DNA of 64,000 nt from Mucilaginibacter sp. (GCA_031292485.1 JARLHA010000059.1:62001-126000); one strand, 5' to 3'; numbered from the stretch's first letter, positions 1-8,633 are shown. Made by a program: numbers and translations. Notes: a model not told the origin generated them from the sequence alone.

Positions 1-470
1 TGACCTTTTATTAGTGTTATCCTCTTTACGTTAATCGGGTTGGTGTTTACCTTATATTGATAGAAACACAGGGCCGAAACGGCCAATAGTCCCAACCAAG
101 TAATTGTAAAACAAAGAACGATAGTGGTCGCCCAGGCAAATAGCATTAAACACCCATTTTGACCGCTTATTTGTTTGTACTCAAAGAGTAAATCAAAATA
201 TTTAGGGCTTAAATTGTCAGCGTTATAAAATTGTGGGATAGAATTTGTGTATGAAGATGCGGGAGAGGCGTATGTTTTTCTTGAGGTGGCTTTACCATAA
301 GAAGTATAGCTAATACCGGTTTTGGGAATACTTGCCGTTGTGTATGAGCGACCTTTTGCATTAACACCCATGCGGAAACCTTTGCCGCCAATACTTGTAC
401 CAATACCCGATTTACTAAAATTCAGGTTAACAGGGCCCATTTTTACGGTCTTTCTGAATCTAAACCCCAT
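1..470 (-). CDS. DUF4236 domain protein, 3' end outside window
   Basis: The reverse strand reads open from an ATG at 468-470 to the window edge (156 codons, no stop), so the gene is cut by the edge. The N-terminus MGFRFRKTVKMGPVNLNFS followed by a GIGTSIGGKGFRMGVNAKGR stretch is the hallmark of the DUF4236 family, a short glycine-rich beta module of unknown function. Residues of roughly 125-150 form a hydrophobic segment, so the rest of the protein is probably membrane anchored. No neighbour lies on the same strand inside the window. The family call is firm; the function is unknown. Confidence 0.8.
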   Translation of the reverse strand, partial: MGFRFRKTVKMGPVNLNFSKSGIGTSIGGKGFRMGVNAKGRSYTTASIPKTGISYTSYGKATSRKTYASPASSYTNSIPQFYNADNLSPKYFDLLFEYKQISGQNGCLMLFAWATTIVLCFTITWLGLLAVSALCFYQYKVNTNPINVKRITLIKG

Positions 471-601
471 AATGATTTTGTGATTAAGGTGATTGAATAT
501 TGCAAACGTAAAAAAATGATTAAGATTAAACTTGTCTAAGTTAACATTTACATGGGTGATTAAGTTAACAATTTGAATTAGGGATTATAAATCTAAAATG
601 A

Positions 602-742
602 ATTAACGGCAGTCATCATATTTTCACTCACACGGGGAAAACCGAAATAATTTCGGTTCCTGTTCACAAAAATGAAGATCTCAAGATTGGCTTGCAGAAA
701 AAGTTGATGAGTATAGCAGAAATAGGCGAAGAAGAGCTGTAA
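602..742 (+). pseudogene. HicA-type toxin remnant, 5' truncated
   Basis: One frame, opened by a TGA at 599-601 and closed by TAA at 740-742, encodes 44 residues starting GSHHIFTHTGKTEII and continuing SVPVHKNEDLKIG. This resembles the C-terminal two thirds of HicA mRNA interferases, including the catalytic-histidine motif G-S-H-H and the VPVH strand. The first 15-20 codons and any start codon are missing, and no HicB antitoxin follows. I read it as the decayed remnant of a toxin-antitoxin locus. The rest of the 388-base gap (471-858) shows no supportable gene. Confidence 0.45.
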
Positions 743-858
743 TAAACCAAGGGGAACAAAAAAATTACAATAAAAGAAGATTTCTATTTGAACAAAAGGG
801 GTTTTAATGGCTAATTTTACCTTTATTATACTCCTTTTGAAACCAATCTTTTAAAAAC

Positions 859-1368
859 ATGAAAATACTTTTTTTAATTTTTGCAACGATGCTTTTTGCA
901 CCGTCTTCAGTTTATGATTTCAAATTGAAAAACATCGATGGACAGGATTTTTCGCTGGCCAAATACAGAGGGAAAAAAGTGTTGGTGGTTAACACTGCAT
1001 CCAAATGCGGCTTTACGCCACAATACGCCGAATTACAAAAATTGGCAGACCTTTACAAAGACAAATTGGTTGTTGTGGGCTTTCCCGCCAATAACTTTGG
1101 GCAACAGGAACCGGGAACCGCCACAGAGATCAAAACATTTTGTTCGAAAAACTTCGGCGTAACCTTCCCGCTGAGTGAAAAGGTAAGCGTTAAAGGCGAT
1201 GATATTTGCCCTTTGTTTAAGTTCCTGACGGAAGCACCCAACCCTGACTTTACAGGTGAGATTAAATGGAACTTTGAAAAGTTCCTGATCGATGAGAATG
1301 GCAAACTTATCCACCGTTTCCGCTCACAAACAACACCACTTTCTCCTGACATCACAAAGTATTTGTAA
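859..1368 (+). CDS. glutathione peroxidase family thiol peroxidase
   Basis: This 169-residue protein reduces hydroperoxides. It carries the GPx signature: Cys50 in NTASKCGF (peroxidatic), Gln83 in NFGQQEPG, and Trp137-Asn138 in the KWNFEKF motif. Cys95 in the FCSKNFGVTFP motif sits where the resolving cysteine of thioredoxin-dependent GPx enzymes (yeast Gpx3 type) lies, so the reductant is more likely thioredoxin than glutathione. The N-terminus is hydrophobic (MKILFLIFATMLFA) and suggests export to the periplasm. A hairpin terminator follows at 1389-1420. The next plus-strand operon includes an H2O2-producing oxidase, which would be a fitting partner, although the terminator argues against one shared transcript. 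Confidence 0.9.
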   Translation: MKILFLIFATMLFAPSSVYDFKLKNIDGQDFSLAKYRGKKVLVVNTASKCGFTPQYAELQKLADLYKDKLVVVGFPANNFGQQEPGTATEIKTFCSKNFGVTFPLSEKVSVKGDDICPLFKFLTEAPNPDFTGEIKWNFEKFLIDENGKLIHRFRSQTTPLSPDITKYL

Positions 1369-1388
1369 CCCGGGATTAAAGATTTTCA

Positions 1389-1420
1389 GCCGCCTCAATT
1401 TTTTTGAGACGGCTTTTCTT
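1389..1420 (+). terminator. intrinsic terminator after the peroxidase gene
   Basis: Arms 1389-1398 and 1404-1413 pair with one C-A mismatch around a 5-nt T loop and are followed by TTTTCTT. It sits 20 bp after the peroxidase stop. Confidence 0.7.
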
Positions 1421-1553
1421 ATTTACCCCCTAAAGCCCCCTGCAATTTTTATTAAAATGTGTTGGTATATCTATTACCCGCAGTTGTATATACATTAAGC
1501 CCGTTGGTGTAATTTATTACCACCCTGTTTAATTTTAACTTAGCTTTATACTC

Positions 1554-1606
1554 AACTTAATTAAGTTAACAAACCATTGTTCGCCAAAGGCCGCGAACAA
1601 TGGTTT
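1554..1606. promoter_or_regulatory. paired dyads upstream of the decarboxylase/oxidase operon
   Basis: A 14-bp perfect palindrome (AACTTAATTAAGTT, 1554-1567) is followed after 3 bp by a perfect 14-bp inverted repeat (1571-1584 and 1593-1606, 8-nt loop). The second dyad could be a weak terminator, but its arm is only moderately GC-rich and its T run is short. Lying 65-120 bp before the next gene, the two could equally be operator sites. The function is an inference; the symmetry is seen directly. The remainder of the 303-base gap holds the peroxidase terminator and nothing else I can support. Confidence 0.5.
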
Positions 1607-1671
1607 TGTATCTATTATTTGAACCATTTTTTTGCAATAAAAAATTAATCATCACCTAAGCCCTTATCCCA

Positions 1672-3387
1672 ATGCAAAACCAACAATTTACCGTAGCCGA
1701 CTATTTGTTAACCCGTTTAAAGCAATTGAATGTGACGGATGTGTTTCAAATTCCGGGAGATTATGTAAAACATTTCACTCAGGCCCTGGAGTATTTTGAA
1801 GGGGTTAATGCAATTGGTGCTGTTAACGAGCTGGATGCTGCGTACGCCGCCGATGCCTACGGGCGCACGCGTGGGCTCGGCGCTGTTTCGTTGCAATATG
1901 GCGTAAGCACGTTCAGCGCCCTTAATGCCATTGCCGGCGCTTATGTAGAACGCAGCCCCGTGGTGGTAATCAGCGCTTGTCCCGGCGCGGATGCGCGGCA
2001 GATCACCAAAATGTACGATGTACTGTATCATCATTCAACAGGCAATATGGCTGCCGATCAGGAAATATACCGGCATGTAACCGTCAGCGCTATAACTTTA
2101 AGCACTTCGGTGGGAGCACCCGAAATCATCGACGATTTGCTTATCGCGGCCATTACACACAAACGGCCCGTTTATATAGCTTGTTATAAAGAAGTTTGGG
2201 GCGAACCTTGCCCCATGCCACCTGACAGCGTATTGCAGCCGCTAGTGATTAAAAGCGATCCGCTTGCTCTTGAAAATGCTGTTGAACAGGCCTGGAGCCA
2301 GATAATTGCGGCAAAAAAGCCGCTGATATTTGCCGGGGTTGAGGTGCTTCGGAACGGATTATCGGGTCTTTTGCAACAAATAATAGATGCCAGCGGTATG
2401 CTGTACACCACAACCAGCGAAGGCAAAACCGTGCTCGACGAAAAAGGTGACAAATTTATCGGTACCTATTCGGATGCCGCATCCATCCATGAAGTACGTA
2501 AACTGGTAACCGATGCTGATTGCTTCCTTACGTTCGGGACTATCATTACGGATGATTACCTGGTATTTATTGAAAGTAAATATGCAGATATGGTGCTGGC
2601 AACCACGGGACAAATACGGGCCGGGTATTTTATTTATGAAAATGTAACCATGAAAGATTTTATGGAAGCCCTGCTGCATAAATTTAAAAACGATAATGCC
2701 TACCCGATAAAAACTATTGCGCCTCCGCCACCAGTTTACCCCGAACCATGGTTGGCAAACTCCGACCCTTTTTGGAACGATAAGCCGAATACTATTACCT
2801 ATAACCGTTTTTTTCAGCATTCCATAAAATTTTTGGATGACAATAACCTATTGAAAGATATCGTCATCACCCTTGGCGTAAGTTCATCGTTATATGTGGC
2901 TACCAATGCCTACGGTTTGTCGCAAGGCAGCTTTATTTCGTCAGCAGCCTGGCAGTGCATTGGTTTTGAAACAGGTGCCGCATCGGGCGCGCAGTTGGGA
3001 AGCGGAAAGCGTGCCTGGACCATTGCCGGTGATGGCGGATTCATGATGGTTTGCCAATCGCTTTCAACCCTGGCGCGCAATAATTTAAACGCTGTAATAT
3101 TTGTAATGAGCAATGGTGTATACGCCATTGAACAGGTTTATGTTGATATGGACTCGTTTAAACCAGGCCCACAATATAAATTCGACGCATTTGATATTCT
3201 GCCTAAATGGGACTACCTGCCTCTGGCCAAAGCCTTCGGTGCGGAAGGTTTCCGGGTAACCACTATTAGCGAATTGAAATTGGTACTTGAAAAACTGAAA
3301 AAGATAACTGATAAGCCATCGCTGGTGGAAGTGGTGATTCCCGAAAAGGATTTGCCGCGACAGATGTACCGGCTTGGGAAAGAATAA
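1672..3387 (+). CDS. ThDP-dependent 2-keto-acid decarboxylase (pyruvate/indolepyruvate decarboxylase family)
   Basis: 571 residues, the usual length of the pyruvate/indolepyruvate/phenylpyruvate decarboxylase family, which converts 2-keto acids to aldehydes. Family residues are present: Asp30 in IPGDY, the cofactor-activating Glu53 in VNELDAAYAADAYGR, the His120-His121 pair in LYHHSTG, the ThDP/Mg motif GDG at 453-455 with Asn481, and Glu487 in SNGVYAIEQ. It lacks a signal peptide, so it is cytoplasmic. The next gene, an amino-acid oxidase, starts 26 bp downstream and could supply the keto acid. The exact substrate (pyruvate, indolepyruvate, phenylpyruvate or a branched keto acid) cannot be read from the sequence. 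Confidence 0.88.
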   Translation: MQNQQFTVADYLLTRLKQLNVTDVFQIPGDYVKHFTQALEYFEGVNAIGAVNELDAAYAADAYGRTRGLGAVSLQYGVSTFSALNAIAGAYVERSPVVVISACPGADARQITKMYDVLYHHSTGNMAADQEIYRHVTVSAITLSTSVGAPEIIDDLLIAAITHKRPVYIACYKEVWGEPCPMPPDSVLQPLVIKSDPLALENAVEQAWSQIIAAKKPLIFAGVEVLRNGLSGLLQQIIDASGMLYTTTSEGKTVLDEKGDKFIGTYSDAASIHEVRKLVTDADCFLTFGTIITDDYLVFIESKYADMVLATTGQIRAGYFIYENVTMKDFMEALLHKFKNDNAYPIKTIAPPPPVYPEPWLANSDPFWNDKPNTITYNRFFQHSIKFLDDNNLLKDIVITLGVSSSLYVATNAYGLSQGSFISSAAWQCIGFETGAASGAQLGSGKRAWTIAGDGGFMMVCQSLSTLARNNLNAVIFVMSNGVYAIEQVYVDMDSFKPGPQYKFDAFDILPKWDYLPLAKAFGAEGFRVTTISELKLVLEKLKKITDKPSLVEVVIPEKDLPRQMYRLGKE

Positions 3388-3413
3388 AATTAACCTTATA
3401 AACAAAACATGAT

Positions 3414-5423
3414 ATGAAAAATAAAACTTATTCCATTTTTGGCGCGGGCGCTTCGGGCCTCTATACCGCCTGGCGGCTGTTGAACGGTGAGCCCGATAGT
3501 AAACCAGGAGAGGAAAAACAATTGCTGGCTGGCGATACCCTGGAATTATATGACTGGGGAAAATATGATTTCACCAAAGAGGACCCTGGCACCCGGGCCG
3601 CAGGGGCAAGAGTTTGTACATGGCATTACAACAATGATAAAACACAATCATACCTGGAGCTGGGCGGCATGCGGTATTCTGCATGGAATGGTCAGCCCGG
3701 TGCTATAAACCAGGGGCACAGGCTCGTTACAACCGTAATTAACAAGCTCGGCCTCGATAAATATTCGGTCCCGTTTAATGTGTCTTCCAATACGTTGTTT
3801 TATTTGCGGACGAAGAACATGTACCTGAATGACATTTCTTCGAGCAACCCGGCACCGTACAATGTTGATAATTACGGGGCAACTACCCCCCCTGACACCG
3901 GATTTTCGACGATAGAAAGTTTAGCAGTTAACCCCAATGCCAACCCAAAAACCAGGGCAGAGTGGTGTGAATTCTATCAAAACGGAGCTATAAACGTGGA
4001 ACTTCCGGAGTCATCCGTTTTCCAAAAGGGTGATAAGCTAAAAAACATCGGCTACTGGAACCTGCTGTTTGATCAGTTAGGATCTGAGGGGTTTCAATAT
4101 ACAGCCGATGGAAATGGATATACCTCCAACATCATAAACTGGAATGCTGCGGTTGCTATACAGGCAAATGACGAATTTACGCCTGGAAGCCAATACAAAA
4201 CACTTACGAAAGGTTATTCGAGCATGTTTAATGCTTTGTTTGAAGCGATTGTGCAGCTGGCAAAAAAAAATGGCGTTAAATTTGATTATCAGCCGGATAC
4301 GCGGCTGCATTCTATCCTTGATAAAAACGGAAAAGTCCATTTCAGTTTAGCTACACGTAAAAACCCCGATAAAAAGGCGGCCTCAAAAGTGTCGGATGCG
4401 GCCTGGCTCGCGATGCCGCCGTATGCCCTTGAGCTGGTTGCGCAGGCTACACGTTATGCGGATGATGAAGGGCTGGATGTGCTTAATCACGAAAGCGTTC
4501 AAAACTACCTTAGTTCAGCGATCATGCAGCCGTCCTATAAGATCGGGATGTTTTTTGATACGCCGTGGTGGATAAACGATCCTAACAATAAAAACAACCC
4601 CGTTTACCAGGCACCGATACTTGCCTGGGAATTGACAACAGATGTGCTTGAGGTGCTCGCAAAAAAAGGTTTCCCCTTACGATATATCGAAAAAATCAAC
4701 AAAGACCCGGCTATCCTTAATAATCCATATGCTTCTTCTGCCGCAATAATTGAAGCTGTAGTGCAATGCATTAACGAACGTTTGACGATTGAGCAGGAAA
4801 AAGAGTTGCTTTCCGCATCACAAAGAAACACCATTGGCCCCAGCATTACCGATACCCCGATCAGGCAGGTGGTTTATTTTGGCAATAACGCATTGGACAA
4901 AGATGCAAAGCCTGTTTACGGCATCCTGGCGAGTTATGACGACGAACAGTTTACAAGCTTTTGGGAAGAATTGGAATATGGTAATGATGACGCAGAAAAA
5001 GTGCCATTTTCAGAAAACTACCAGCCACTGATCGGCCCGCGTAAGGCAAAAGAGGTGATGGTGAAAATGCTCCGCCAGCAATTGGCCGCTTTGCATTTTG
5101 GCCCGCAGGCAGATTACAGCATTGTGCCCGAGCCTTTGGAATGCCGCTATATGGATTGGTCGTTACCGCCATTTAATGCCGGGTACCATGCCTATGCAGC
5201 GCATTATAACGTTTGCGATATACAACAAAAGATCCGTAAGCCATCACAACTGATAAAAAATGCTGATGCCAATATTTTTATTGTTGGTGAAGCGTATTCA
5301 AACGACCAGGCCTGGGTGGAAGGCGCTTTTTGCACCGCCGAATCCGTATTAAATGATTTTTTTGGCGTGCGCCCTATTATTGATGACGAGCATTATCCGT
5401 TTATCTGTCCCTGTGGCAGGTGA
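3414..5423 (+). CDS. flavin amine oxidase, putative L-amino-acid oxidase
   Basis: This 669-residue flavoprotein has an N-terminal FAD dinucleotide-binding motif G10-x-G12-x-x-G15 (FGAGASGLYTAWRLL), an ELGGMRY segment near residue 85, and a C-terminal GEAYSNDQAWVEGA motif near 625-640 that closes the FAD site in L-amino-acid and L-lysine oxidases. Such enzymes turn an amino acid into its keto acid with release of ammonia and H2O2. There is no signal peptide or Tat motif. The gene follows the decarboxylase after 26 bp, so the pair would run amino acid to keto acid to aldehyde. The substrate is not determined. The C-terminus ends in an unusual CPCGR tail. Confidence 0.82.
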   Translation: MKNKTYSIFGAGASGLYTAWRLLNGEPDSKPGEEKQLLAGDTLELYDWGKYDFTKEDPGTRAAGARVCTWHYNNDKTQSYLELGGMRYSAWNGQPGAINQGHRLVTTVINKLGLDKYSVPFNVSSNTLFYLRTKNMYLNDISSSNPAPYNVDNYGATTPPDTGFSTIESLAVNPNANPKTRAEWCEFYQNGAINVELPESSVFQKGDKLKNIGYWNLLFDQLGSEGFQYTADGNGYTSNIINWNAAVAIQANDEFTPGSQYKTLTKGYSSMFNALFEAIVQLAKKNGVKFDYQPDTRLHSILDKNGKVHFSLATRKNPDKKAASKVSDAAWLAMPPYALELVAQATRYADDEGLDVLNHESVQNYLSSAIMQPSYKIGMFFDTPWWINDPNNKNNPVYQAPILAWELTTDVLEVLAKKGFPLRYIEKINKDPAILNNPYASSAAIIEAVVQCINERLTIEQEKELLSASQRNTIGPSITDTPIRQVVYFGNNALDKDAKPVYGILASYDDEQFTSFWEELEYGNDDAEKVPFSENYQPLIGPRKAKEVMVKMLRQQLAALHFGPQADYSIVPEPLECRYMDWSLPPFNAGYHAYAAHYNVCDIQQKIRKPSQLIKNADANIFIVGEAYSNDQAWVEGAFCTAESVLNDFFGVRPIIDDEHYPFICPCGR

Positions 5424-5499
5424 TCGTCAGGCAAGGGTATTAATTTATTTTGTTTGTATCCCGGCAAATTTATTTATAAACTTATATGTTAACTGACCG

Positions 5500-5535
5500 G
5501 CCGTCCCGAATTGATTTTGGGGCGGCTTTATTTTG
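5500..5535 (+). terminator. intrinsic terminator after the oxidase gene
   Basis: An 8-bp stem (5500-5507 with 5519-5526, one G-U pair) is followed by TTTATTTTG. It separates the oxidase operon from the convergent xylanase gene. Confidence 0.75.
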
Positions 5536-5634
5536 TTTAACGATTACCGTCCCTCAAACAAACGAATCATCAGATGATACGATCTTTTTTTTGAAAAGCA
5601 AACATAACCTTATGCGCAAATAGATTGCCTGTTC

Positions 5635-6738
5635 TTAATTTGTCAGCCCCCTTAGCAAGCCATAGTAAGCGGGCTTCTTTTTGTAGGCAGCATCAAAAGG
5701 CAGGGGCCAGTCTTTGCGATTAAAAAATACGGGTATCCAGCTATCTGCATCGCTAAATTCCCAGGTAGTAATTCCATAGCGCTGCGCCGCGGGGACAGAG
5801 GCGCGGTAAGTTTCAGCGATAAACTGGTAAAGTGCAGCCTGTTTCACCTGTAGCGCACTGGTAAAAACAATGTTTGGGTCCGCGCCCGGATTTACCGAAA
5901 TATCCAGTTCAGAAACATGAACCAAAAGGCCGGTGGCAGCAAGCCTTTTTAAAGCTGAAGCTATACCAGTTGTATCTGCATTAATATCAATATGCATTTG
6001 CATGCCGATCCCCGAGATGGGTATACCTCTTTTTTTTAAACCGGTTACCAGCGATATCATCGAATCAAGCTTAACACCGCCCCATTCCTGTCCATAGTCA
6101 TTATAAAAAAGCAAAGCATTTGGGTCGGCTTCATGTGCGTAAACGAATGCGCGTGCAATATAATCGGGGCCGAGGTGCTGTCTCCAAATACTTCCTGAAC
6201 CATCACCCGGAGTTGCATCCCGATTGCGTAACTGGCCGTTGTCGTCGCGGATGGCTTCATTTACTACATCCCACGAGGCCACTTTGCCTTTATAATGTAT
6301 AGCTTCGGTTTCGATGTGTGTTTTAAAGAGGCTTTCCCATGCCGATGTATCACCCTGAAAAGTCAACACCCATGGTGGTAGCGCCTGGTGCCAGATAAAA
6401 TTATGCCCGTGCATCCGAAAATGGTGTTGGGCTGCAAAATTGACAAGAGCATCACCCGGGGCATAGTTAAACACGTCTTGCTGCGGTTCGGTAATATCGA
6501 ACTTCATTTCATAGTCGGCCGTCATGCTGTTATATTCTGTAAGGAGCACCCCCTGGTAGTAGTAATTGCTTAAGATGCCGTTAGATGTAACTGCCGAACC
6601 CATGGGAAATGGAGCGGAGGCTTTCAATGTGGCAACAACAGATTGTGTTGACGATGACGAATTCTTTTTACAGCCTTCGGCGAGCAAAAGTCCACAGAAT
6701 AAAGCAAAGCAGATATAATTTTTTAAACGGGCCGGCAT
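5635..6738 (-). CDS. GH10 endo-beta-1,4-xylanase, lipoprotein
   Basis: 367 residues with a lipobox ending at Cys23 (LLLAEGC), so the protein should be lipid-anchored in the cell envelope. The rest is one GH10 catalytic barrel: the acid/base Glu162 in SWDVVNEAI and the nucleophile Glu278 in VHVSELDIS are both present. The HGHNFIWHQ motif and the C-terminal KPAYYGLLRGL also fit the family. It should hydrolyse internal xylan or related beta-1,4 linkages. It stands alone, with no SusCD, carbohydrate-binding module or other hemicellulase next to it; the divergent DUF1080 gene starts 158 bp away and may share a control region. Confidence 0.92.
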   Translation of the reverse strand: MPARLKNYICFALFCGLLLAEGCKKNSSSSTQSVVATLKASAPFPMGSAVTSNGILSNYYYQGVLLTEYNSMTADYEMKFDITEPQQDVFNYAPGDALVNFAAQHHFRMHGHNFIWHQALPPWVLTFQGDTSAWESLFKTHIETEAIHYKGKVASWDVVNEAIRDDNGQLRNRDATPGDGSGSIWRQHLGPDYIARAFVYAHEADPNALLFYNDYGQEWGGVKLDSMISLVTGLKKRGIPISGIGMQMHIDINADTTGIASALKRLAATGLLVHVSELDISVNPGADPNIVFTSALQVKQAALYQFIAETYRASVPAAQRYGITTWEFSDADSWIPVFFNRKDWPLPFDAAYKKKPAYYGLLRGLTN

Positions 6739-6786
6739 TGGTGGCTAAAAATTGGTTCGTGCTTAAAGATAGGTCTTTTGTGGTAG

Positions 6787-6806
6787 AGACGCAATATTTT
6801 GCGTCT
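6787..6806. repeat. 20-bp interspersed palindrome
   Basis: AGACGCAA-TATT-TTGCGTCT is a perfect 8-bp dyad with a 4-nt centre, between the divergent xylanase and DUF1080 genes. Palindromes of this form recur in Bacteroidota intergenic DNA (from general knowledge). Here it might also act as an operator. Confidence 0.6.
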
Positions 6807-6895
6807 GGGCAATGTTACAACCCGGCAGCTTGATTTATTGAAAATCGAAAAAAGATAATCCTTATATTCGATAAAAAATAAACCCATCTCCGGCC

Positions 6896-7744
6896 ATGAA
6901 AACAGCTAAATTTATATTTCCCTTACTGCTTTGTGCCTTCACTTTTGGTTTTACTAACATTGGTAATAAAGACCATTGGAAAAAACTGTTTAACGGAAAA
7001 GACCTGAGCGGTTGGGATACTTATATAGGACCCGACCTGAACGATAGCGGCAAACCCATGACGGGCACGCCCATCGGTCTGAACAATGATCCGCGCCATG
7101 TTTTTTGCATAGTAAAGCAGGATGGGGAAAATGTTATCCGTATTTCAGGCGAGAACCGGGGCGCGATATCTACCCAAAAGGAATATGAAAATTATCACCT
7201 GCAACTACAGTTTAAATGGGGCGCCTTAAGCTGGGGGCAGAAAAAGGGCAAAAAGAAAGACAGCGGACTGTTGTATCATTCGGTTGGCCCTTATGGCGTT
7301 GACTATGGCGCCTGGATGCGCTCACAGGAATTTCAGATAGAGGAAGGCAATTGCGGCGATTACTGGGGCGTTGCCGGCGGCATTGCCGATATGCCGGTGC
7401 TTATCCGGATGGATACCGCCTATATTTATAATCATAGAGGAACCATGACGACCTTTAAAGAAGGCAGCAAACAGGGCCGGCGCTGTATAAAGAACGGCGA
7501 TGCCGAAAATCCATCGGGCCAATGGAACACGGTTGACCTGTACTGCCATGGGGATACCAGCATCCATGTGGTAAATGGTAAAGTAATGATGATCCTATAT
7601 CATAACCGCCAACTGGAGAAGGGGCAGGAATTGCCGCTAACCAAAGGAAAGATCCAGATCCAGTCAGAAGGGGCGGAAGTGTTTTATAAAGGGATAAAAA
7701 TTCAGTCAATAAATAGGCTGCCTGCGGAGTTGGTTAAAGAATAA
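6896..7744 (+). CDS. DUF1080 (3-keto-disaccharide hydrolase-like) secreted protein
   Basis: 282 residues with a signal peptide (about 1-22) and a single concanavalin-like DUF1080 domain, recognised from the opening KKLFNGKDLSGWDTY, the GRGAIST-like segment near residue 90, the KDSGLLYHS strand and the EFQIEEG motif. Members act on glycoside or keto-sugar substrates in the periplasm; some were shown to cleave 3-keto-glycosides, but the role of this copy is inferred. It is expressed divergently from the GH10 gene. A possible -7 box TATATTCG lies about 30 bp upstream but lacks a well-spaced TTG, so I do not list it separately. Confidence 0.82.
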   Translation: MKTAKFIFPLLLCAFTFGFTNIGNKDHWKKLFNGKDLSGWDTYIGPDLNDSGKPMTGTPIGLNNDPRHVFCIVKQDGENVIRISGENRGAISTQKEYENYHLQLQFKWGALSWGQKKGKKKDSGLLYHSVGPYGVDYGAWMRSQEFQIEEGNCGDYWGVAGGIADMPVLIRMDTAYIYNHRGTMTTFKEGSKQGRRCIKNGDAENPSGQWNTVDLYCHGDTSIHVVNGKVMMILYHNRQLEKGQELPLTKGKIQIQSEGAEVFYKGIKIQSINRLPAELVKE

Positions 7745-7746
7745 TT

Positions 7747-7811
7747 AATCCATAGCGATGGGTTTAACCAAAGCTATGGATTGTATTTGCCGGCAATAGG
7801 CCGGCTTTTAT
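7747..7811. terminator. two hairpins between convergent genes
   Basis: A perfect 10-bp stem (7747-7756 with 7773-7782) is followed by a second stem GCCGG/CCGGC (7789-7793 with 7801-7805) and TTTTATAT. The second hairpin is a good plus-strand terminator and overlaps the stop codon of the minus-strand DsrE-like gene. Confidence 0.7.
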
Positions 7812-8290
7812 ATAAACAACATGTGCACTCCTTCGCCGGCGCTTTCTTTATAAAAATCGCCTACGGTGATGATGGCTTCAACACCCTCATAAAGGTCGTC
7901 CCTTGTATAATGGAACATATCCACAGCTAATTTACAGGCCCACATTTTTACACCTGACGCCGTTAAAATATCCAGGAATTCAGGAATTTCCGGCATATCA
8001 ATTTTCTCCATTTCCTTTTTCATCATATTGGATGCCAGGGCTTCCATGCCGGGCAGGCCCCCCAGCATAGTCGGCATATGCATAGCCGGATTACCTACAG
8101 TGGCAACGTGTAAATGTTCCAGTTTCTTTTTGTGAATGGCCTCAAGGCCGAAAAATGTAAAAAATATTTCAGCTGCTATCCCTTCCATCCGGGCCCCGTT
8201 GGCCAGTACAAATGCAGCGTATACATTTTCAAGTGAACCCTTTGAAAGGATGATCATTATTTTTTTTATTGCGCCTTTATCTTCGTTCAT
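7808..8290 (-). CDS. DsrE/DsrF-like (DsrE2-type) sulfur-relay protein
   Basis: 160 residues from the preferred ATG at 8290 (MNEDKGAIKKIMIILSKGS). An upstream in-frame ATG at 8344 would overlap the preceding gene by 35 bp and adds residues that do not look like the family. The IMIILSKGSLENVYAAFVLANGA opening and the VKMWACKLAVDMF strand with Cys119 are typical of DsrE2-like proteins, which carry persulfide sulfur on that cysteine. A methionine-rich stretch (residues 70-100) resembles the extended loop of this subfamily. It is the last gene of a sulfur operon, 19 bp after the TusE/DsrC-like gene. I infer that it passes sulfane sulfur to or from that protein. Confidence 0.82.
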   Translation of the reverse strand: MNEDKGAIKKIMIILSKGSLENVYAAFVLANGARMEGIAAEIFFTFFGLEAIHKKKLEHLHVATVGNPAMHMPTMLGGLPGMEALASNMMKKEMEKIDMPEIPEFLDILTASGVKMWACKLAVDMFHYTRDDLYEGVEAIITVGDFYKESAGEGVHMLFI

Positions 8291-8309
8291 GATCTTATCG
8301 ATTAAAATT

Positions 8310-8618
8310 TTAAATACAGCTGGCGGGTTTTGGTATGCCGGCAATTTTGGTGGCGGTTTTTAACGGCGCGTTCGGAAATAACGAGTAGAGCTCCTTTATA
8401 TCAACCACCCCGCTTTTACCAACGCGCCTGATGCTTAACGCCACCTGGTTTTTCTGCTCATTTTGCAAATATTTGATCACATCCCAATGCCTGGGGGTAA
8501 GTGACAAGTGGTTTTCGGCAGCTATTGCCTCGCCAACTTTTTCGTCCCATTGATTAAAATTGGTTAAATAACCTTCTTCGTTTACGGTAATTGGTTTACC
8601 TGCTATTACTTTTTCCAT
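8310..8618 (-). CDS. TusE/DsrC/DsvC-family sulfur carrier
   Basis: 102 residues ending KIAGIPKPASCI, the conserved flexible tail of the DsrC/TusE family with the penultimate reactive cysteine (Cys101). The family's second cysteine, CysB, would fall around residue 90, where this protein has Thr90. It is therefore the single-cysteine type, like TusE, and cannot form the intramolecular disulfide or trisulfide of true dissimilatory DsrC. No dsrAB genes lie nearby. It starts 15 bp after the sulfide:quinone oxidoreductase gene and precedes a DsrE-like gene, which points to handling of persulfide made from sulfide oxidation. Confidence 0.88.
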   Translation of the reverse strand: MEKVIAGKPITVNEEGYLTNFNQWDEKVGEAIAAENHLSLTPRHWDVIKYLQNEQKNQVALSIRRVGKSGVVDIKELYSLFPNAPLKTATKIAGIPKPASCI

Positions 8619-8633
8619 GATTGTTTTATATTT

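Noticed and set aside
209-403. 64-codon minus-strand ORF at the left edge
   Set aside because: It is out of frame with the DUF4236 gene, whose frame has a clear family match over the same bases.
760-814. Frame ending GFNG-stop with an EDFYLNKRGF stretch resembling the start of DUF5522-like proteins
   Set aside because: The match is only about 10 residues and the conserved Cys-rich part is absent. It could be another gene remnant but is too short to call.
2601-2630. GGCAACC in the decarboxylase gene and similar matches at 40003 and 60985
   Set aside because: They lie in coding sequence and lack the CG at 16-bp distance, so they are not counted with the ECF motif.
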